This document shows, in pieces, positions 46,015 to 55,651 of a stretch of 64,000 bases of DNA. This DNA comes from Planctomycetaceae bacterium (GTDB lineage Bacteria; Planctomycetota; Planctomycetia; Planctomycetales; Planctomycetaceae), in assembly GCA_021732845.1 (NCBI GenBank), contig JAKFUF010000126.1, positions 1 through 64,000 on the forward strand. Direction: 5' to 3'. Position numbers and translations under genes: made by a program. Numbering within the stretch: the first letter of the stretch is position 1; each line of letters begins with the position of its first letter. The notes beneath the pieces were generated by a model that saw only the letters and a list, made by a program, of their open reading frames with translations, was not told the DNA's origin and ran no database searches.

Positions 46015-46800
46015 CTATTTCTCAACGGCAAACACAACCTGTCGCTTCGCCCGGTTGATGCCGACCAATCCTCCAGTCTTGGGATCGGCGGCAAACCCCT
46101 GGCCGGTGAAGGGAACTGCCTGAAGGCCGACGAGTTCCAGAACTGTGCCTTCTCCGGGCAGCCGCAGTCGAAACAGCAGAGGATCATCATGGCCGGTGAC
46201 AAGCAGGTGTTTCTCACGCAAGACGCCGCCAGACAGGCTGTATTGCCCCAACTTGCCGATCACCGCGGGAGGATAAGTCCAGCGTCCCGATTCCTTCCAC
46301 TCCGCATCGAATTTCACCAGAAAGGTGCCCTGGTTCTCAGCGCCATAGCGGGCGAAATTACACCACCAGTGGCCGTCATGCCGGACGGCCCAGGTCAGAC
46401 TGCCGCCGAAGTTCCCAAAATTCTTGAAGGTGAAGAGCCGCATGGACTCCACATCGAGAACCTTGATTTCACTGAGTTCGGGCGTCTTCGGATAGTTGGA
46501 GTGGGCGCAGTAGAGCTTCCCGTCCCACAGAAAGCCACTGTTGAGATGCTGCGCCTCGCCCGTGCTCACCGCCACCCGCCGGCCCGTCTGCCGGTCGTAC
46601 TTGGCCACCACCGAGTTCGTGATCGCATACACATGTTTGTCGTCCGCGGCCGCAGCCTGGTTGGCTTCAGGCGCTGCCAAGGTCGCTGTGGAGGTCCAGG
46701 CGTGCGTTTGCTCCGTCGGCAGCACCCGTGGCTCAGCCGCACTGGCAGCGGTGCCAAGCAGCAAGAATGCACACAAATTCATGAAACGGCACATGGGCAT
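46015..46800 (-). CDS. Secreted beta-propeller-like protein
   Basis: 261 residues with a signal segment (MNLCAFLLLGTAASAAE; the second ATG at 46782 may be the true start). The rest is beta-strand rich with repeated strand-turn patterns: DKHVYAITNSVVAKYDRQTG, WDGKLYCAHSNYP, DGHWWCNFARYG, REKHLLVTGHDDPLLFRLRL. These look like four or five propeller blades. No catalytic motif is seen. It is divergent from the FGE-sulfatase gene at 47009, with about 200 bases between them that must hold both promoters. Confidence 0.65.
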   Translation of the reverse strand: MPMCRFMNLCAFLLLGTAASAAEPRVLPTEQTHAWTSTATLAAPEANQAAAADDKHVYAITNSVVAKYDRQTGRRVAVSTGEAQHLNSGFLWDGKLYCAHSNYPKTPELSEIKVLDVESMRLFTFKNFGNFGGSLTWAVRHDGHWWCNFARYGAENQGTFLVKFDAEWKESGRWTYPPAVIGKLGQYSLSGGVLREKHLLVTGHDDPLLFRLRLPGEGTVLELVGLQAVPFTGQGFAADPKTGGLVGINRAKRQVVFAVEK

Positions 46801-47008
46801 CCTTCAATATTTTGCCACGAATCCGCAGGCGATCACTGTGGCTGAATTCTTCGGCGGTTGCAACGGCTTTGGCATTCAGACATGGCATTCGACAAGTAGC
46901 CGGTTGTGATATGTTGATGATCGACCCTCGACATTCGCTACGACAACTGATTTGTGTCGGTGTCCAAAGCGAAGTTTTCCATAACGGGTTGCCGCCAGGA
47001 TTCATTCC

Positions 47009-47932
47009 ATGAGTTTGCGCAATCTAATCTGGAAGCGCTGGTTCGCAGCCCTCGCCATTGTTGTTGCGCTGGCTTCAGCGGCAATGATCGGACTGCAAAA
47101 TCCCAGGCAAAAGCCGCTCGGCGTTGGCACTCAGGCAGGTGAACGCTGGACGTCCAAGAGCAATGTCATGCACTTTCGATGGTGCCCTGCTGGAACCTTT
47201 GTCATGGGGAGCCCGTCAACCGAACCCGGACGTGACCGCGATGAGGGGCAAGTGGCTGTCATGATCGCACAAGGCTTTTGGCTCGGCGAATGCGAGGTGA
47301 CCCGGGAACAATGGCAGGCGGTCATGGGGACGACCCTGTGGTATGGGCGCGAATCGTATTTTGAACGAAATCAGGCTGTGATTGGGGTGTTCCACAGCCA
47401 TCAGCGAGACAGCGCGGAATTGTTTTGCGAACTTCTGACAGAATCCGAGCGTTCGGCCGGTCGCCTACCTCCTGGCTGGGTCTACCGCCTGCCCACCGAG
47501 GCCGAATGGGAGTATGCCTGCCGGGCCGGGACGACAACCGCCTACGCTTTCGGTGACGACCCGTCCAAGTTGGGAGTTTATGCGCGATTTGGATCCACGA
47601 CGGATCCTTCAATCACGACCGAAGCCCAAGTCCACGCGCCGGGTACGCGAAAACCCAATCCATGGGGTTTGTACGACATGCACGGCAATGCCTGGGAATG
47701 GTGCTCCGTGGGGGCAACAAAGTTCAGCCACGGGCGCGAGCCCCCCGAGGGAAGTAGTCCGGAAATTCTCGAAGTCCTTCGTGGAGGTGGATGGACAAGC
47801 TCTGCCGCCGACTGCCGATCTGCCAAGCGGTGGTGGAGAGTTGTGACAAACCGCGATAGCAGTGCCGGATTTCGTGTGTTGCTGGGCTCGTCTCTAGACC
47901 TCGGAGCAGACGCGACGCGTGCTGACGATTGA
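47009..47932 (+). CDS. Membrane-anchored FGE-sulfatase (SUMF1) domain protein
   Basis: 307 residues. An N-terminal membrane anchor (WFAALAIVVALASAAMIGL) precedes a formylglycine-generating-enzyme-type domain: MHFRWCPAGTFVMGSPSTE, FWLGECEVTREQWQAVMG, YRLPTEAEWEYACRAGT, GLYDMHGNAWEWCS, VLRGGGWTSSAADCRSAKR and AGFRVLLG. The two Cys of authentic FGE near the C-terminus are not in the usual place, so this is likely a lectin- or effector-type SUMF1 domain, as is common in planctomycetes, rather than a sulfatase activator. Its substrate is unknown. Confidence 0.88.
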   Translation: MSLRNLIWKRWFAALAIVVALASAAMIGLQNPRQKPLGVGTQAGERWTSKSNVMHFRWCPAGTFVMGSPSTEPGRDRDEGQVAVMIAQGFWLGECEVTREQWQAVMGTTLWYGRESYFERNQAVIGVFHSHQRDSAELFCELLTESERSAGRLPPGWVYRLPTEAEWEYACRAGTTTAYAFGDDPSKLGVYARFGSTTDPSITTEAQVHAPGTRKPNPWGLYDMHGNAWEWCSVGATKFSHGREPPEGSSPEILEVLRGGGWTSSAADCRSAKRWWRVVTNRDSSAGFRVLLGSSLDLGADATRADD

Positions 47933-47946
47933 CCCTGCCTGAGGAG

Positions 47947-48774
47947 TCAGCGCCACAAATTGAACCAGTGTGCGATGCGCACCACGCGGCGGTCCTTTTC
48001 GGGCAGCATTTCGCTTCGCAGGTCACAGACTTTGGTCCAGTGGACGGTGGGGCGGTAGTGGTGCTCTTGATGGAACCCATTGTTGAACCACAACCAGTTG
48101 TACATCCGGTTGTAGCAACTGACGGAGTCCGTCAGGCGATTTCCCGGAATCGCGTAGTGGTGCTCCAGGTAGTTCTCGGCCAGGGCCGCCACCTGTCCCA
48201 GAAACCACACAGGCACCACAAATTCAAGAAAATACCAGGGGCTGGCGATGGCCAGCGCGGACGAGAAGACCAGCATCGCCGTAGCTTCGAGCCAGACCAG
48301 CCAGGCGCGGTTTTTCGCGCGGGCGGTCGCATACAGGATTCCCAGTTCTGTGCGAAACGGCCCGAGGGTCGAGTAGCTCGAGAGATGTTCTTCCCGATCT
48401 GGACGGCGGGAATAGCGGAACGTGGACGAACGGTCCTGAGTGGTTTTGGAAACAGGATCCTGAACATCGTTGTTAAACTGATGATGATTCAGATGGTGGT
48501 ACTTGTACAGCGTCTGCGGCAGCCCGAGCGCGATGCTGTTCACCATCGAGAACAGGTTGTTCAGCAGCCGGGAGCGGAAAAACGGGTTGTGCAGAAAGTT
48601 GTGGGCGACACACTGGTAGTTCGTGCAGTTCAGGAACACGATCAATGCGCCCAACCCGCTCAGTGCCGGCCACGTCCACCATTCAAAGGCAAACAGACCG
48701 AAGACGAGCAGCCCCACACTCAACCCGCTGAGCAAAACCAGCGCGCCGTCCTTCCAGTGATGGGCAAATAGCAA
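47947..48774 (-). CDS. Membrane fatty acid desaturase
   Basis: 275 residues. Three histidine boxes coordinate the di-iron centre: HNFLH, YHHLNHHQF and NGFHQEHHYRP. Hydrophobic pairs (VLLSGLSVGLLVFGLFAF, WPALSGLGALIVFLN, FLEFVVPVWFLGQV) give four membrane crossings as in the family. Such enzymes introduce double bonds into acyl chains or hydroxylate related lipids. The only in-frame start before the first helix is TTG at 48774 (LLFAHHWKDG), which is plausible but not confirmed. It is convergent with the FGE-sulfatase gene. Confidence 0.85.
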   Translation of the reverse strand: MLFAHHWKDGALVLLSGLSVGLLVFGLFAFEWWTWPALSGLGALIVFLNCTNYQCVAHNFLHNPFFRSRLLNNLFSMVNSIALGLPQTLYKYHHLNHHQFNNDVQDPVSKTTQDRSSTFRYSRRPDREEHLSSYSTLGPFRTELGILYATARAKNRAWLVWLEATAMLVFSSALAIASPWYFLEFVVPVWFLGQVAALAENYLEHHYAIPGNRLTDSVSCYNRMYNWLWFNNGFHQEHHYRPTVHWTKVCDLRSEMLPEKDRRVVRIAHWFNLWR

Positions 48775-49163
48775 GATCCAGCCTCAACAATCTTCAGACA
48801 GCGCGGATGGCCCTGCCGGGTTCGCCAGCCGATGCGGTCGATGCGCGTCATGGAATGGGAATCGCAGAAGGCCGTGGAGTTCGACGGCCAAAGGCGGGAA
48901 TCCACCATTTTATCCGATCCCCTTTCCATGTTCCAGCAGACGTCTAACGGCGAAACGGCGAAACGGCGAATCACCGGACGGCTTGCGCCGTGCCGCTCTG
49001 GGCCGCTGACCGCAGCTTGGCGAATGACAACAGCCGCCTTGGTGGTTGGTGACAGGGTGCGCTATCGCCGGCAGGGCAACCTGGTGCCTGGTGCTGTGGT
49101 CAAATGCCAGAGTCCGGCCGTACAATGGAGATCCCATGTTTCGCCGGTCATTGTGGGATCAAA
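48775..49163. other. Divergent intergenic region with a REP-like hairpin and short tandem
   Basis: No gene was recognised. CGAAACGG-type tandem units (9-bp period) lie at 48946-48970 and run into TCACCGGACGGC-TTGC-GCCGTGCCGCT (48971-48997). This is the same hairpin unit found three times in the repeat field at 34.5-36 kb. Promoters of the desaturase and of the DUF1549/DUF1553 gene must lie here, but no clear boxes were seen. Confidence 0.55.
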
Positions 49164-52100
49164 ATGAGTCGCACACTGCTTCGTGATTGCCTGCTGGTCG
49201 GCTTTTTCCTCATCCCCGCACTTGGATTGCAAGCTGCTGCTGAAGAGCAGCCGGACACGCGGGAGGCGGAGGCGTTTTTTGAAGCGAAGATCCGGCCGAT
49301 TCTGGTGGAGCGCTGCCAGGGGTGCCACGGGAGCGAGAAGCAGAAGGGGAACCTGCGGCTGGACTCTCTGGCGGCGATGGTGGCCGGTGGTGATGGCGGG
49401 CCGGCGTTGATGGCGGGGAAGCCGGAAGAGAGCCTGCTGATTGAAGTCATCGGCTATGCCTCCGACCTGAAGATGCCGCCGAAGTCGAAGCTGCCGCAGC
49501 AGGAAATTGCATTGCTGACCGAATGGGTCAAACGCGGCGCAGTGTGGCCCAACGCCAAGCCACTCACACCTGCCGCGGCGTTGTCGACCGGGCCGTTGTT
49601 CACACCGGAGCAGAAGGCGTTCTGGGCGTTTCAGCCGGTCTTGGATCCTCAGCCACCGGCGGTTCAACACGAAGGTTGGTGTCAGTCGCCACTCGACCAG
49701 TTTGTGCTCGCGGGATTGGAAGCCACGGGGATGAACCCCGCGCCGGAGGCAGACAAGCGGACGCTGATCCGCCGCGCGACGTTTGACCTGACAGGGCTTC
49801 CGCCAACGCCGGAAGAGATCGCTGCATTTCTCGCGGACGACTCGCACGAGGCGTTCTCCAGGGTGATCGACCGCCTGCTTGCCTCGCCGCGCTACGGCGA
49901 ACGGTGGGGGCGGCACTGGCTGGATGTCGCGCGCTACGCCGACTCCAACGGGTTGGACGAGAACCTGGCCTATGGCAACGCCCACCGCTACCGGGACTAT
50001 GTGATTGCCGCGTTCAATGCGGGCAAGCCGTACGACGAGTTCCTGACCGAACAGCTCGCCGGCGACCTGCTGCCAACGGAGGAGGCCGCGCTCGCCGCCG
50101 AGCGGCTGACAGCCACGGGCTTTCTCTCGCTGGGTGCCAAGATGCTGGCGGAAGACGACCCAGTGAAGATGCGGATGGACATCATTGACGAGCAGGTCGA
50201 CACGGTCGGCCGCACTTTTCTGGGGCTGACCCTGGGCTGCGCCCGCTGCCATGACCACAAGTTCGATCCAGTGCCGCACGAAGACTATTACTCGCTGGCG
50301 GGCATCTTCAACAGCACGAAAACCATGGACAATTTCACCGTGGTGGCCCGCTGGCAGGAACGCCCGGTTGGCTCCCCCGCGCAGATTCGGGCGCTGGAAC
50401 TGGCCCGCACCCAGGTGGCCGAAAAGGCCGCCGAGATTGCCAAGTTCAGCAGCGGGGCGGCGCTGGTGGTCCAGGGCGAAGCCAGAAAGCATATCGCCAG
50501 CCATCTGCTGGCGGTTCAAGACGCGCAGGAACTGGATGCGCGGCTGGCCGCGGTCAAGCCCATGGGAGACGCGGCCGACATCGCCACGCGTGCTGAAGTG
50601 CGGCTGATCGAAGCCGAAGATTTCGTGCGCGGCAACGTCCTCAAGGATACGACAGGCTATGGCAAGGGGATTGGCGTTCTCGTCAACAAAGGGGAGCTGC
50701 CGAACTTCACGGAATACGAAGTGACCGTGCCCGCTGCCGGCTGGTATCAGACCGAGATCCGGCTGGCCGCCGCTGGTTCGCGACCCTGCCGGTTGTTTTT
50801 GAACGGCGAACTGGCCAAGCCCGATGCCGCCAGCCGTGCCACCGGCAGTTGGACGCCCGAATCGCAGGCGTGGGGTGTTGAAGGAATTTTTCGGCTGAAA
50901 GCCGGGGTCAACCTGGTGCGGCTGGAATGTGCCGGGCCGTTTCCGCACATCGACAAACTGCTGTTTGTCCCGACTGACTATGCCCCGCGGGAGCGCGCGG
51001 CAGATGCCTACGCGCCAAAGGAACAGTTCATTCACCAGTGGAAAGCCTATTTGGCTCTGCCCGAAAGTGCCGATCTGTGGTCGGTGTGGAACACGCTGGG
51101 ACAGCCGGACCTGCCGCCAGCCAATGAGTTTCAAACCACACTCCGTGGCTTGTTTCAGGAGACACCTCGCACGCAAGAAGCTGTTGCTGCCCGGTACGAG
51201 GAACTGATCGTCGCGGCAGATACCGCCTGGCAGGCCCGACTGGCTGCCGACCCGCAAGCCAAGACCCTTCCAGATCCGGTCCAGGAGGCACTGCGCAATG
51301 TTCTGACAGATCCCAAGGGGCCGTTCGCCGTTCCCAAGGAGATTGAGCCACTGTTTCCGGCAGCCACGCTGGCACAGCTCGTGTCGCTGCGGGCCGAGAA
51401 GTCTGCACTGGAGAAGGGCGAGCCGGCCTTGCCAGAAGCGATGGCGGTGTCCGAAGACAAGCCACAGAATTTGCGGGTTCACCTGCGCGGCAGCCACCTG
51501 ACACTCGGCAAGGAGACGCCACGGCAGTTCCTCCGTATCGTCGCTGGCGAGCAGCAGCAGCCAATCGGTGCGAATGCGAGCGGCCGGCTTGAACTGGCCC
51601 GGTGGCTCACACATCCCGACCATCCGCTCACCAGCCGGGTGATGATCAACCGCATCTGGCTGTGGCACTTTGGCGATGGCCTGGTCCGCTCACCCGACAA
51701 TTTCGGCCGCCTCGGCGACCGTCCGACGCATCCGGCCCTGCTCGACTGGCTGTCCCGCCGGTTCGTGCAGTCGGGATGGTCAATCAAGGCAATGCATCGG
51801 CTGATCATGCTCTCGTCGACGTATCAAATGAGTTCCCGGTTCGATGTCCAGGCCTTCGCCCAGGATCCTGACAACCACAAACTGTGGCACAAACCCCGCC
51901 GCCGCCTCGAAGCTGAAGCGATCCGCGACTCGCTGCTGGCCGTTTCGGGCAAACTGGACCTGACCATGGGCGGCACGCAGTTAACGACAGAGAACCGGAA
52001 ATACGTCACCAGTACGGCGAATGTGAATCCCGAGGTGTACGGTGGCTCACGGCGTTCGATCTACCTGCCGATTGTCCGCAGCGCGTTGTTTGAAGTCCTG

Positions 52101-52457
52101 CAGGCCTTCGATTTCGCCGACCCCAGCGTGCAAAACGGCCGGCGCGACGTCACCACCGTGGCTCCGCAGGCGCTGTTCATGATGAACAGCAAATTCGTCT
52201 CCACGCAGTCCCTCGCGCTTGCCGAGAGCGTTTTGAATTCCCCTGCCGCCGATGACACCGCGCGGGTGATGGCCCTTTACGAACGTGCCCTGGGCCGCCC
52301 CGCCAGCCCCGCCGACGTGAGCCGAGCGCTGGGTTATGTCGAGCGGATGTCGGCCCTGCCGGAACTGGCGTCAACTGGAGTCACCCCCCGCCTCCGTGCC
52401 TGGCAGAGTCTGTGCCGCGCCGTGCTGGCGAGCAACGAGTTTGTCTACGTTGAATGA
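49164..52457 (+). CDS. Planctomycete cytochrome-c/DUF1549/DUF1553 protein
   Basis: 1097 residues with a signal peptide (LLVGFFLIPALGLQAAAEE). The N-terminal PSCyt-type haem c domain has CQGCH (GCHGSEKQKGNLRLD), followed by DLKMPPKSKLPQQE. The DUF1549 domain (LEATGMNPAPEADKRTLIRR, FDLTGLPPTPEEI, YGERWGRHWLDVARYADSNG) includes a second CxxCH-like CARCHDHKFDP. A carbohydrate-binding-like insert with VRLECAG sits near residue 600. The DUF1553 domain follows (HPDHPLTSRVMINRIWLWHFG, HRLIMLSSTYQMSS, RRRLEAEAIRDSLLA, YERALGRPAS). These proteins are conserved across planctomycetes and often paired with DUF1501 genes. Their role is unproven but envelope or periplasmic. Confidence 0.92.
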   Translation: MSRTLLRDCLLVGFFLIPALGLQAAAEEQPDTREAEAFFEAKIRPILVERCQGCHGSEKQKGNLRLDSLAAMVAGGDGGPALMAGKPEESLLIEVIGYASDLKMPPKSKLPQQEIALLTEWVKRGAVWPNAKPLTPAAALSTGPLFTPEQKAFWAFQPVLDPQPPAVQHEGWCQSPLDQFVLAGLEATGMNPAPEADKRTLIRRATFDLTGLPPTPEEIAAFLADDSHEAFSRVIDRLLASPRYGERWGRHWLDVARYADSNGLDENLAYGNAHRYRDYVIAAFNAGKPYDEFLTEQLAGDLLPTEEAALAAERLTATGFLSLGAKMLAEDDPVKMRMDIIDEQVDTVGRTFLGLTLGCARCHDHKFDPVPHEDYYSLAGIFNSTKTMDNFTVVARWQERPVGSPAQIRALELARTQVAEKAAEIAKFSSGAALVVQGEARKHIASHLLAVQDAQELDARLAAVKPMGDAADIATRAEVRLIEAEDFVRGNVLKDTTGYGKGIGVLVNKGELPNFTEYEVTVPAAGWYQTEIRLAAAGSRPCRLFLNGELAKPDAASRATGSWTPESQAWGVEGIFRLKAGVNLVRLECAGPFPHIDKLLFVPTDYAPRERAADAYAPKEQFIHQWKAYLALPESADLWSVWNTLGQPDLPPANEFQTTLRGLFQETPRTQEAVAARYEELIVAADTAWQARLAADPQAKTLPDPVQEALRNVLTDPKGPFAVPKEIEPLFPAATLAQLVSLRAEKSALEKGEPALPEAMAVSEDKPQNLRVHLRGSHLTLGKETPRQFLRIVAGEQQQPIGANASGRLELARWLTHPDHPLTSRVMINRIWLWHFGDGLVRSPDNFGRLGDRPTHPALLDWLSRRFVQSGWSIKAMHRLIMLSSTYQMSSRFDVQAFAQDPDNHKLWHKPRRRLEAEAIRDSLLAVSGKLDLTMGGTQLTTENRKYVTSTANVNPEVYGGSRRSIYLPIVRSALFEVLQAFDFADPSVQNGRRDVTTVAPQALFMMNSKFVSTQSLALAESVLNSPAADDTARVMALYERALGRPASPADVSRALGYVERMSALPELASTGVTPRLRAWQSLCRAVLASNEFVYVE

Positions 52458-52471
52458 AAGCAGGTACGCCG

Positions 52472-53596
52472 CTAAAAATCGGTACTGCCCACAGGTTCAG
52501 AGCCGGCAACCGTCGATAGTGCCATCATGACCCCCTGGTTCACATGCTGGCTGATGTACTTGACCCGGCCGTCGCAGAACAAGAAATTCGCGCCTGCCAC
52601 ATGCGGCGACTGCCAGGAGTAGAGCGGTCGCTCGTCGCTGGTTTTGGCGAGGATCCTCGGCACGGGGTTCATGGGGAATGGTTCGGCGTTTACCAGTGAA
52701 CTGTCGGGGCAATGCGGCAGTTGCAGGTCCGAGGTCACGGCATAGGGGCCGGCCACCCAGGCGGAATTGGGGGTGGCCTGATCGCCCGTTGCCGCCAGAT
52801 ACTCGACGGCCGCCATCGCCCACGGATACTCCACCTTCAGCGTCGGCAGCGACGAGTTCCAACCCGAGTAGGTCAGCAGCCCGCCGGCCTTTTCCCCCAG
52901 CAGCAGTGTGTTGGTTTGCCCGTCACGTATGTCCACTCTCCGGCAGTTGCTGTTATATCCGAACACGCCGCGCGTGTGTTTGGGGTAGTTTTCCCAGTAG
53001 TGTAACAGACCAGGGGTGCAGCCCGCGTCCTCACCGGCCAAGGCCCGGATCGCGTCGGCACCGTGCGAGAAGGAATAGTCAGCCGGGGCTCCGGCCATCC
53101 AGTGTGGATCGCCGGCAATGTCACCCCCAATGATCCCCGCGTGAGGCGCGCTGGGACAGTTGAGAATGGGGATCTTCGTCTGGTTCAGGGGCCAACTGCG
53201 GTGGTCGTCGGCACTTTGCATGGTCGAGAGCCACGTGCCGTTGAAGTCGTATTTGGCGTACAGCGGGCGCTGGTCGATGAAGGGCAGCAGCAGATGGTAT
53301 CCAGTCCAGTGCCCCCGGTAGCGGAGGGAGGAATAGGGGATCGGCGGCGGCGGCGGGGAGCCGTCCGGCTGGCGGACGAAGCTGGGCGGGAACAACCGGT
53401 GCGTGGTGTCGTAGCTGGCCAGCGCCACCCCGAGATTCTTGAGGTTGTTCGTGCACTGGATCCTGCGGGCCCCCTCGCGCATCTGCTGAACCGCCGGCAA
53501 CAGCAAAGCCACGAGGATCGCAATCACGGCGATGACCACGAGCAGTTCTATGAGCGTGAACCCCGGCCGCCGGGTGCGTCGAGCTGAACCGGTCAT
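52472..53596 (-). CDS. DUF1559 prepilin-type protein
   Basis: 374 residues. The N-terminal type IV prepilin-like methylation motif is GFTLIELLVVIAVIAILVAL. DUF1559 follows (QMREGARRIQCTNNLKNLGV, ALASYDTTHRLFPPSF) with the C-terminal WQSPHVAGANFLFCDGRVKY. The ATG at 53596 is preferred; upstream start codons are not supported. DUF1559 proteins are highly expanded in planctomycetes and sit in the cytoplasmic membrane or envelope via the prepilin helix. It is convergent with the preceding plus-strand gene, 14 bases away. Confidence 0.93.
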   Translation of the reverse strand: MTGSARRTRRPGFTLIELLVVIAVIAILVALLLPAVQQMREGARRIQCTNNLKNLGVALASYDTTHRLFPPSFVRQPDGSPPPPPIPYSSLRYRGHWTGYHLLLPFIDQRPLYAKYDFNGTWLSTMQSADDHRSWPLNQTKIPILNCPSAPHAGIIGGDIAGDPHWMAGAPADYSFSHGADAIRALAGEDAGCTPGLLHYWENYPKHTRGVFGYNSNCRRVDIRDGQTNTLLLGEKAGGLLTYSGWNSSLPTLKVEYPWAMAAVEYLAATGDQATPNSAWVAGPYAVTSDLQLPHCPDSSLVNAEPFPMNPVPRILAKTSDERPLYSWQSPHVAGANFLFCDGRVKYISQHVNQGVMMALSTVAGSEPVGSTDF

Positions 53597-53979
53597 GTAG
53601 CCACCGCAGGACTTCCAAGCGAGATCTTCCAGCCGCCGGAGTGACGGCGTGTTTAATCCTACCGGCGATTGCATGGCCTGTCAGCAGGGGATTCGCACGG
53701 CGGCAACCCGCGTTTGCGCGCGAGACCTCGTTCCACACCGGCCAATCACTTCGTTGACTCGGTTACCGTCTGTTCCACTCTGCCTCTTGCTTTTGGTTTG
53801 ACTCAATCATCGGCACCAAGAGGCCGTCAACGTCCTGCTGTGCCCGAATGTTGGTGGTGATTTGGGAACAGAAGCAAACGAAGGAAACGAAGAGCCTACT
53901 AAAGGTGAGCGATGACCCCACAGCCAAGTTCGTTGCCGTCAAATGTTTTTTCAGACCTTGTCGCCATCCATCAGGCAAA
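53597..53979. other. Gene-free interval, nothing recognised
   Basis: 383 bases between the DUF1559 gene and the DUF1501 gene. No coding frame, hairpin with T-run or repeat seen elsewhere in the window was found. The DUF1559 promoter should lie here. Confidence 0.4.
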
Positions 53980-55371
53980 TCACAGCAGTTCGGCAATCGG
54001 CGCTCCGTCCGGCAGCAGGGGGATGGGCCGGCCGTCGTTGGTCATGGTCTGCCGGCTGAGGTCGATTCCCAGGTGCCGGTACAGGGTGGCCAGCACATCC
54101 GTGGGGGACACCGGGCGGCTGACAGGCACTTCGCCGTTCGCGCTGGACGAACCGATCACCTGGCCGACTTTGAGGCCTCCGCCAGCCATCAGGATGCTCA
54201 TCAGCGAGCCCCAGTGATCGCGGCCGCCAGTTTCGTTCACGCGCGGTGTCCGCCCAAATTCGCCCCAGACGACCAGCAGCACCTTGCGGTCGAGGCCGCG
54301 TTCATACAGGTCGGCAATCAAGGCCGCCAGCATCTGATCCAGCGGCGGACCGGAGACATCCATGCCCCGTGTCGGGCCATCGGAGCCGTCGACCGGCCGA
54401 TTGTCGTTGACGATGTTGCGGTGCCAGTCCCAGCACAGCGAATCCGGCGCGGTGTTGAGCGTGACAAACGCCACGCCGGCCTCGACCAGCCGCCGTGCCA
54501 GAAGGCCCATCTGTCCCCAGCGGTGCCTCCCGTAGCGGTCGCGCACCGCCGGCGACTCTTCGTTCAGGTCGAACGCGCGGCGGGCGGCACCGCTCGTCAG
54601 CATGTCGAAGGCGGACCGGGTGAAGCTGTCCATCCCCTCCATCGCCCGCGTCGCGTCGGCATGCCGCGCGAAGCGGTCCAAGCCACGCAACAGGGATCGT
54701 CGGTCTTCGATCCGCGACAATGTGAAATCGTCGGCAAGTTTCAGGCTGGAGGCGGCATGACGCACCTTGTCCGGCTGAAACGGATCTCGAAACGGATCCT
54801 GCAGAATGGTGAACGGGGAGTGCTGGGAACCGAGGTAGGCGGAGCCCATCACCGTGGCGATTTCGGGATTTCGCGTCTGCTCCTCGGACAGCAGCACATA
54901 GGCGGGAACACCCGGATTCGCCGCCCCGCGGAATCGCGAGGCGATGGCCCCGGCGGACGGATGTGTGCTTTTGTTGAGGTCACCGGAGTATCCCGTCGAG
55001 CACCAATGGGCACCGACAAAATGTCCGTTGGTGCCATGGGTGACCGAGCGGATGACCGCAGCGCGGTTGAGCACCATCGCGGTCAGCGGCAGTTTCTCGC
55101 AGCATAGGATTCCCGGCAGCTTGGTTTGGATGGGCGAATAGGGGCCACGAATTTCGGCCGGAGCCTCGGGCTTGGGGTCAAAAGTTTCGAACTGGCTCGG
55201 TCCGCCGCCCAGCCAGATCTGAATCACGGAGGTGTCGTTGCTGGTGCGGCCGGCGGTTCCGACCGCACCAGCCAATGCCTGCCGTTGTAGAACATCCGCC
55301 AGGGTCAGCCCGGCCCCGCCGGCAGTCAGACTCGCCTGCAAGAATCGTCGTCGAGTGGCGCGACTGGTCAT
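53980..55371 (-). CDS. DUF1501 protein, Tat-exported
   Basis: 463 residues. A twin-arginine signal (TSRATRRRFLQASLTAGGAG) exports the protein folded. DUF1501 features follow: IQIWLGGGPSQFETFDPKP, AVIRSVTHGTNGHFVGAHW, YGRHRWGQMGLLARRLVEAG, TLNTAPDSLCWDWHRNIV, LVVWGEFGRTPRVNETGG, RDHWGSLMSILMAGGGLKVG. The fold is related to the alkaline-phosphatase/sulfatase superfamily. A strong Shine-Dalgarno AAGGAGG lies seven bases before the ATG (55379-55385). It is separated from the second DUF1501 gene by a repeat element. Confidence 0.93.
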   Translation of the reverse strand: MTSRATRRRFLQASLTAGGAGLTLADVLQRQALAGAVGTAGRTSNDTSVIQIWLGGGPSQFETFDPKPEAPAEIRGPYSPIQTKLPGILCCEKLPLTAMVLNRAAVIRSVTHGTNGHFVGAHWCSTGYSGDLNKSTHPSAGAIASRFRGAANPGVPAYVLLSEEQTRNPEIATVMGSAYLGSQHSPFTILQDPFRDPFQPDKVRHAASSLKLADDFTLSRIEDRRSLLRGLDRFARHADATRAMEGMDSFTRSAFDMLTSGAARRAFDLNEESPAVRDRYGRHRWGQMGLLARRLVEAGVAFVTLNTAPDSLCWDWHRNIVNDNRPVDGSDGPTRGMDVSGPPLDQMLAALIADLYERGLDRKVLLVVWGEFGRTPRVNETGGRDHWGSLMSILMAGGGLKVGQVIGSSSANGEVPVSRPVSPTDVLATLYRHLGIDLSRQTMTNDGRPIPLLPDGAPIAELL

Positions 55372-55420
55372 GGTGAGTCCTCCTTAGAGCCGAAAGCCAA
55401 ACTTAGACAACGAAAAGGGG

Positions 55421-55521
55421 AACCACGAATAAGACAAATGTCACGAGTGGATTCCATCACCCGCGATGCAGAGGCGAAGGATCATTCGTGAAATTCGTAG
55501 GATTCGTGCAGATTCGTGGTT
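55421..55521. repeat. MITE-like ATTCGTG-type unit (copy 2, inverse orientation to 4661-4764)
   Basis: AACCACGAAT (55421-55430) and ATTCGTGGTT (55512-55521) are inverted ends. The inner arms carry three ATTCGTG repeats at 10-11-bp steps. The reverse complement of 55400-55640 aligns well with 4540-4795, including flanks beyond the inverted repeats. The unit separates two DUF1501 genes (55372-55651 gap). Nothing else was recognised in this gap. Confidence 0.75.
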
Positions 55522-55651
55522 CAATTTCAAACCGTACGATTGACGCACCGTCTTGCGGCACTGGTCGAGTTGACCAACCCCTGCGTTCGTAGTCCCTGAT
55601 GGCGTTCGCTGATGGTTAGAGGCTGAATTAACATATTTGTTGCTGCGATTC

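Noticed and set aside
49062-51668. 868-codon minus-strand frame opposite the DUF1549/DUF1553 gene
   Set aside because: No recognisable domain; the plus-strand gene has two haem motifs and complete family signatures.
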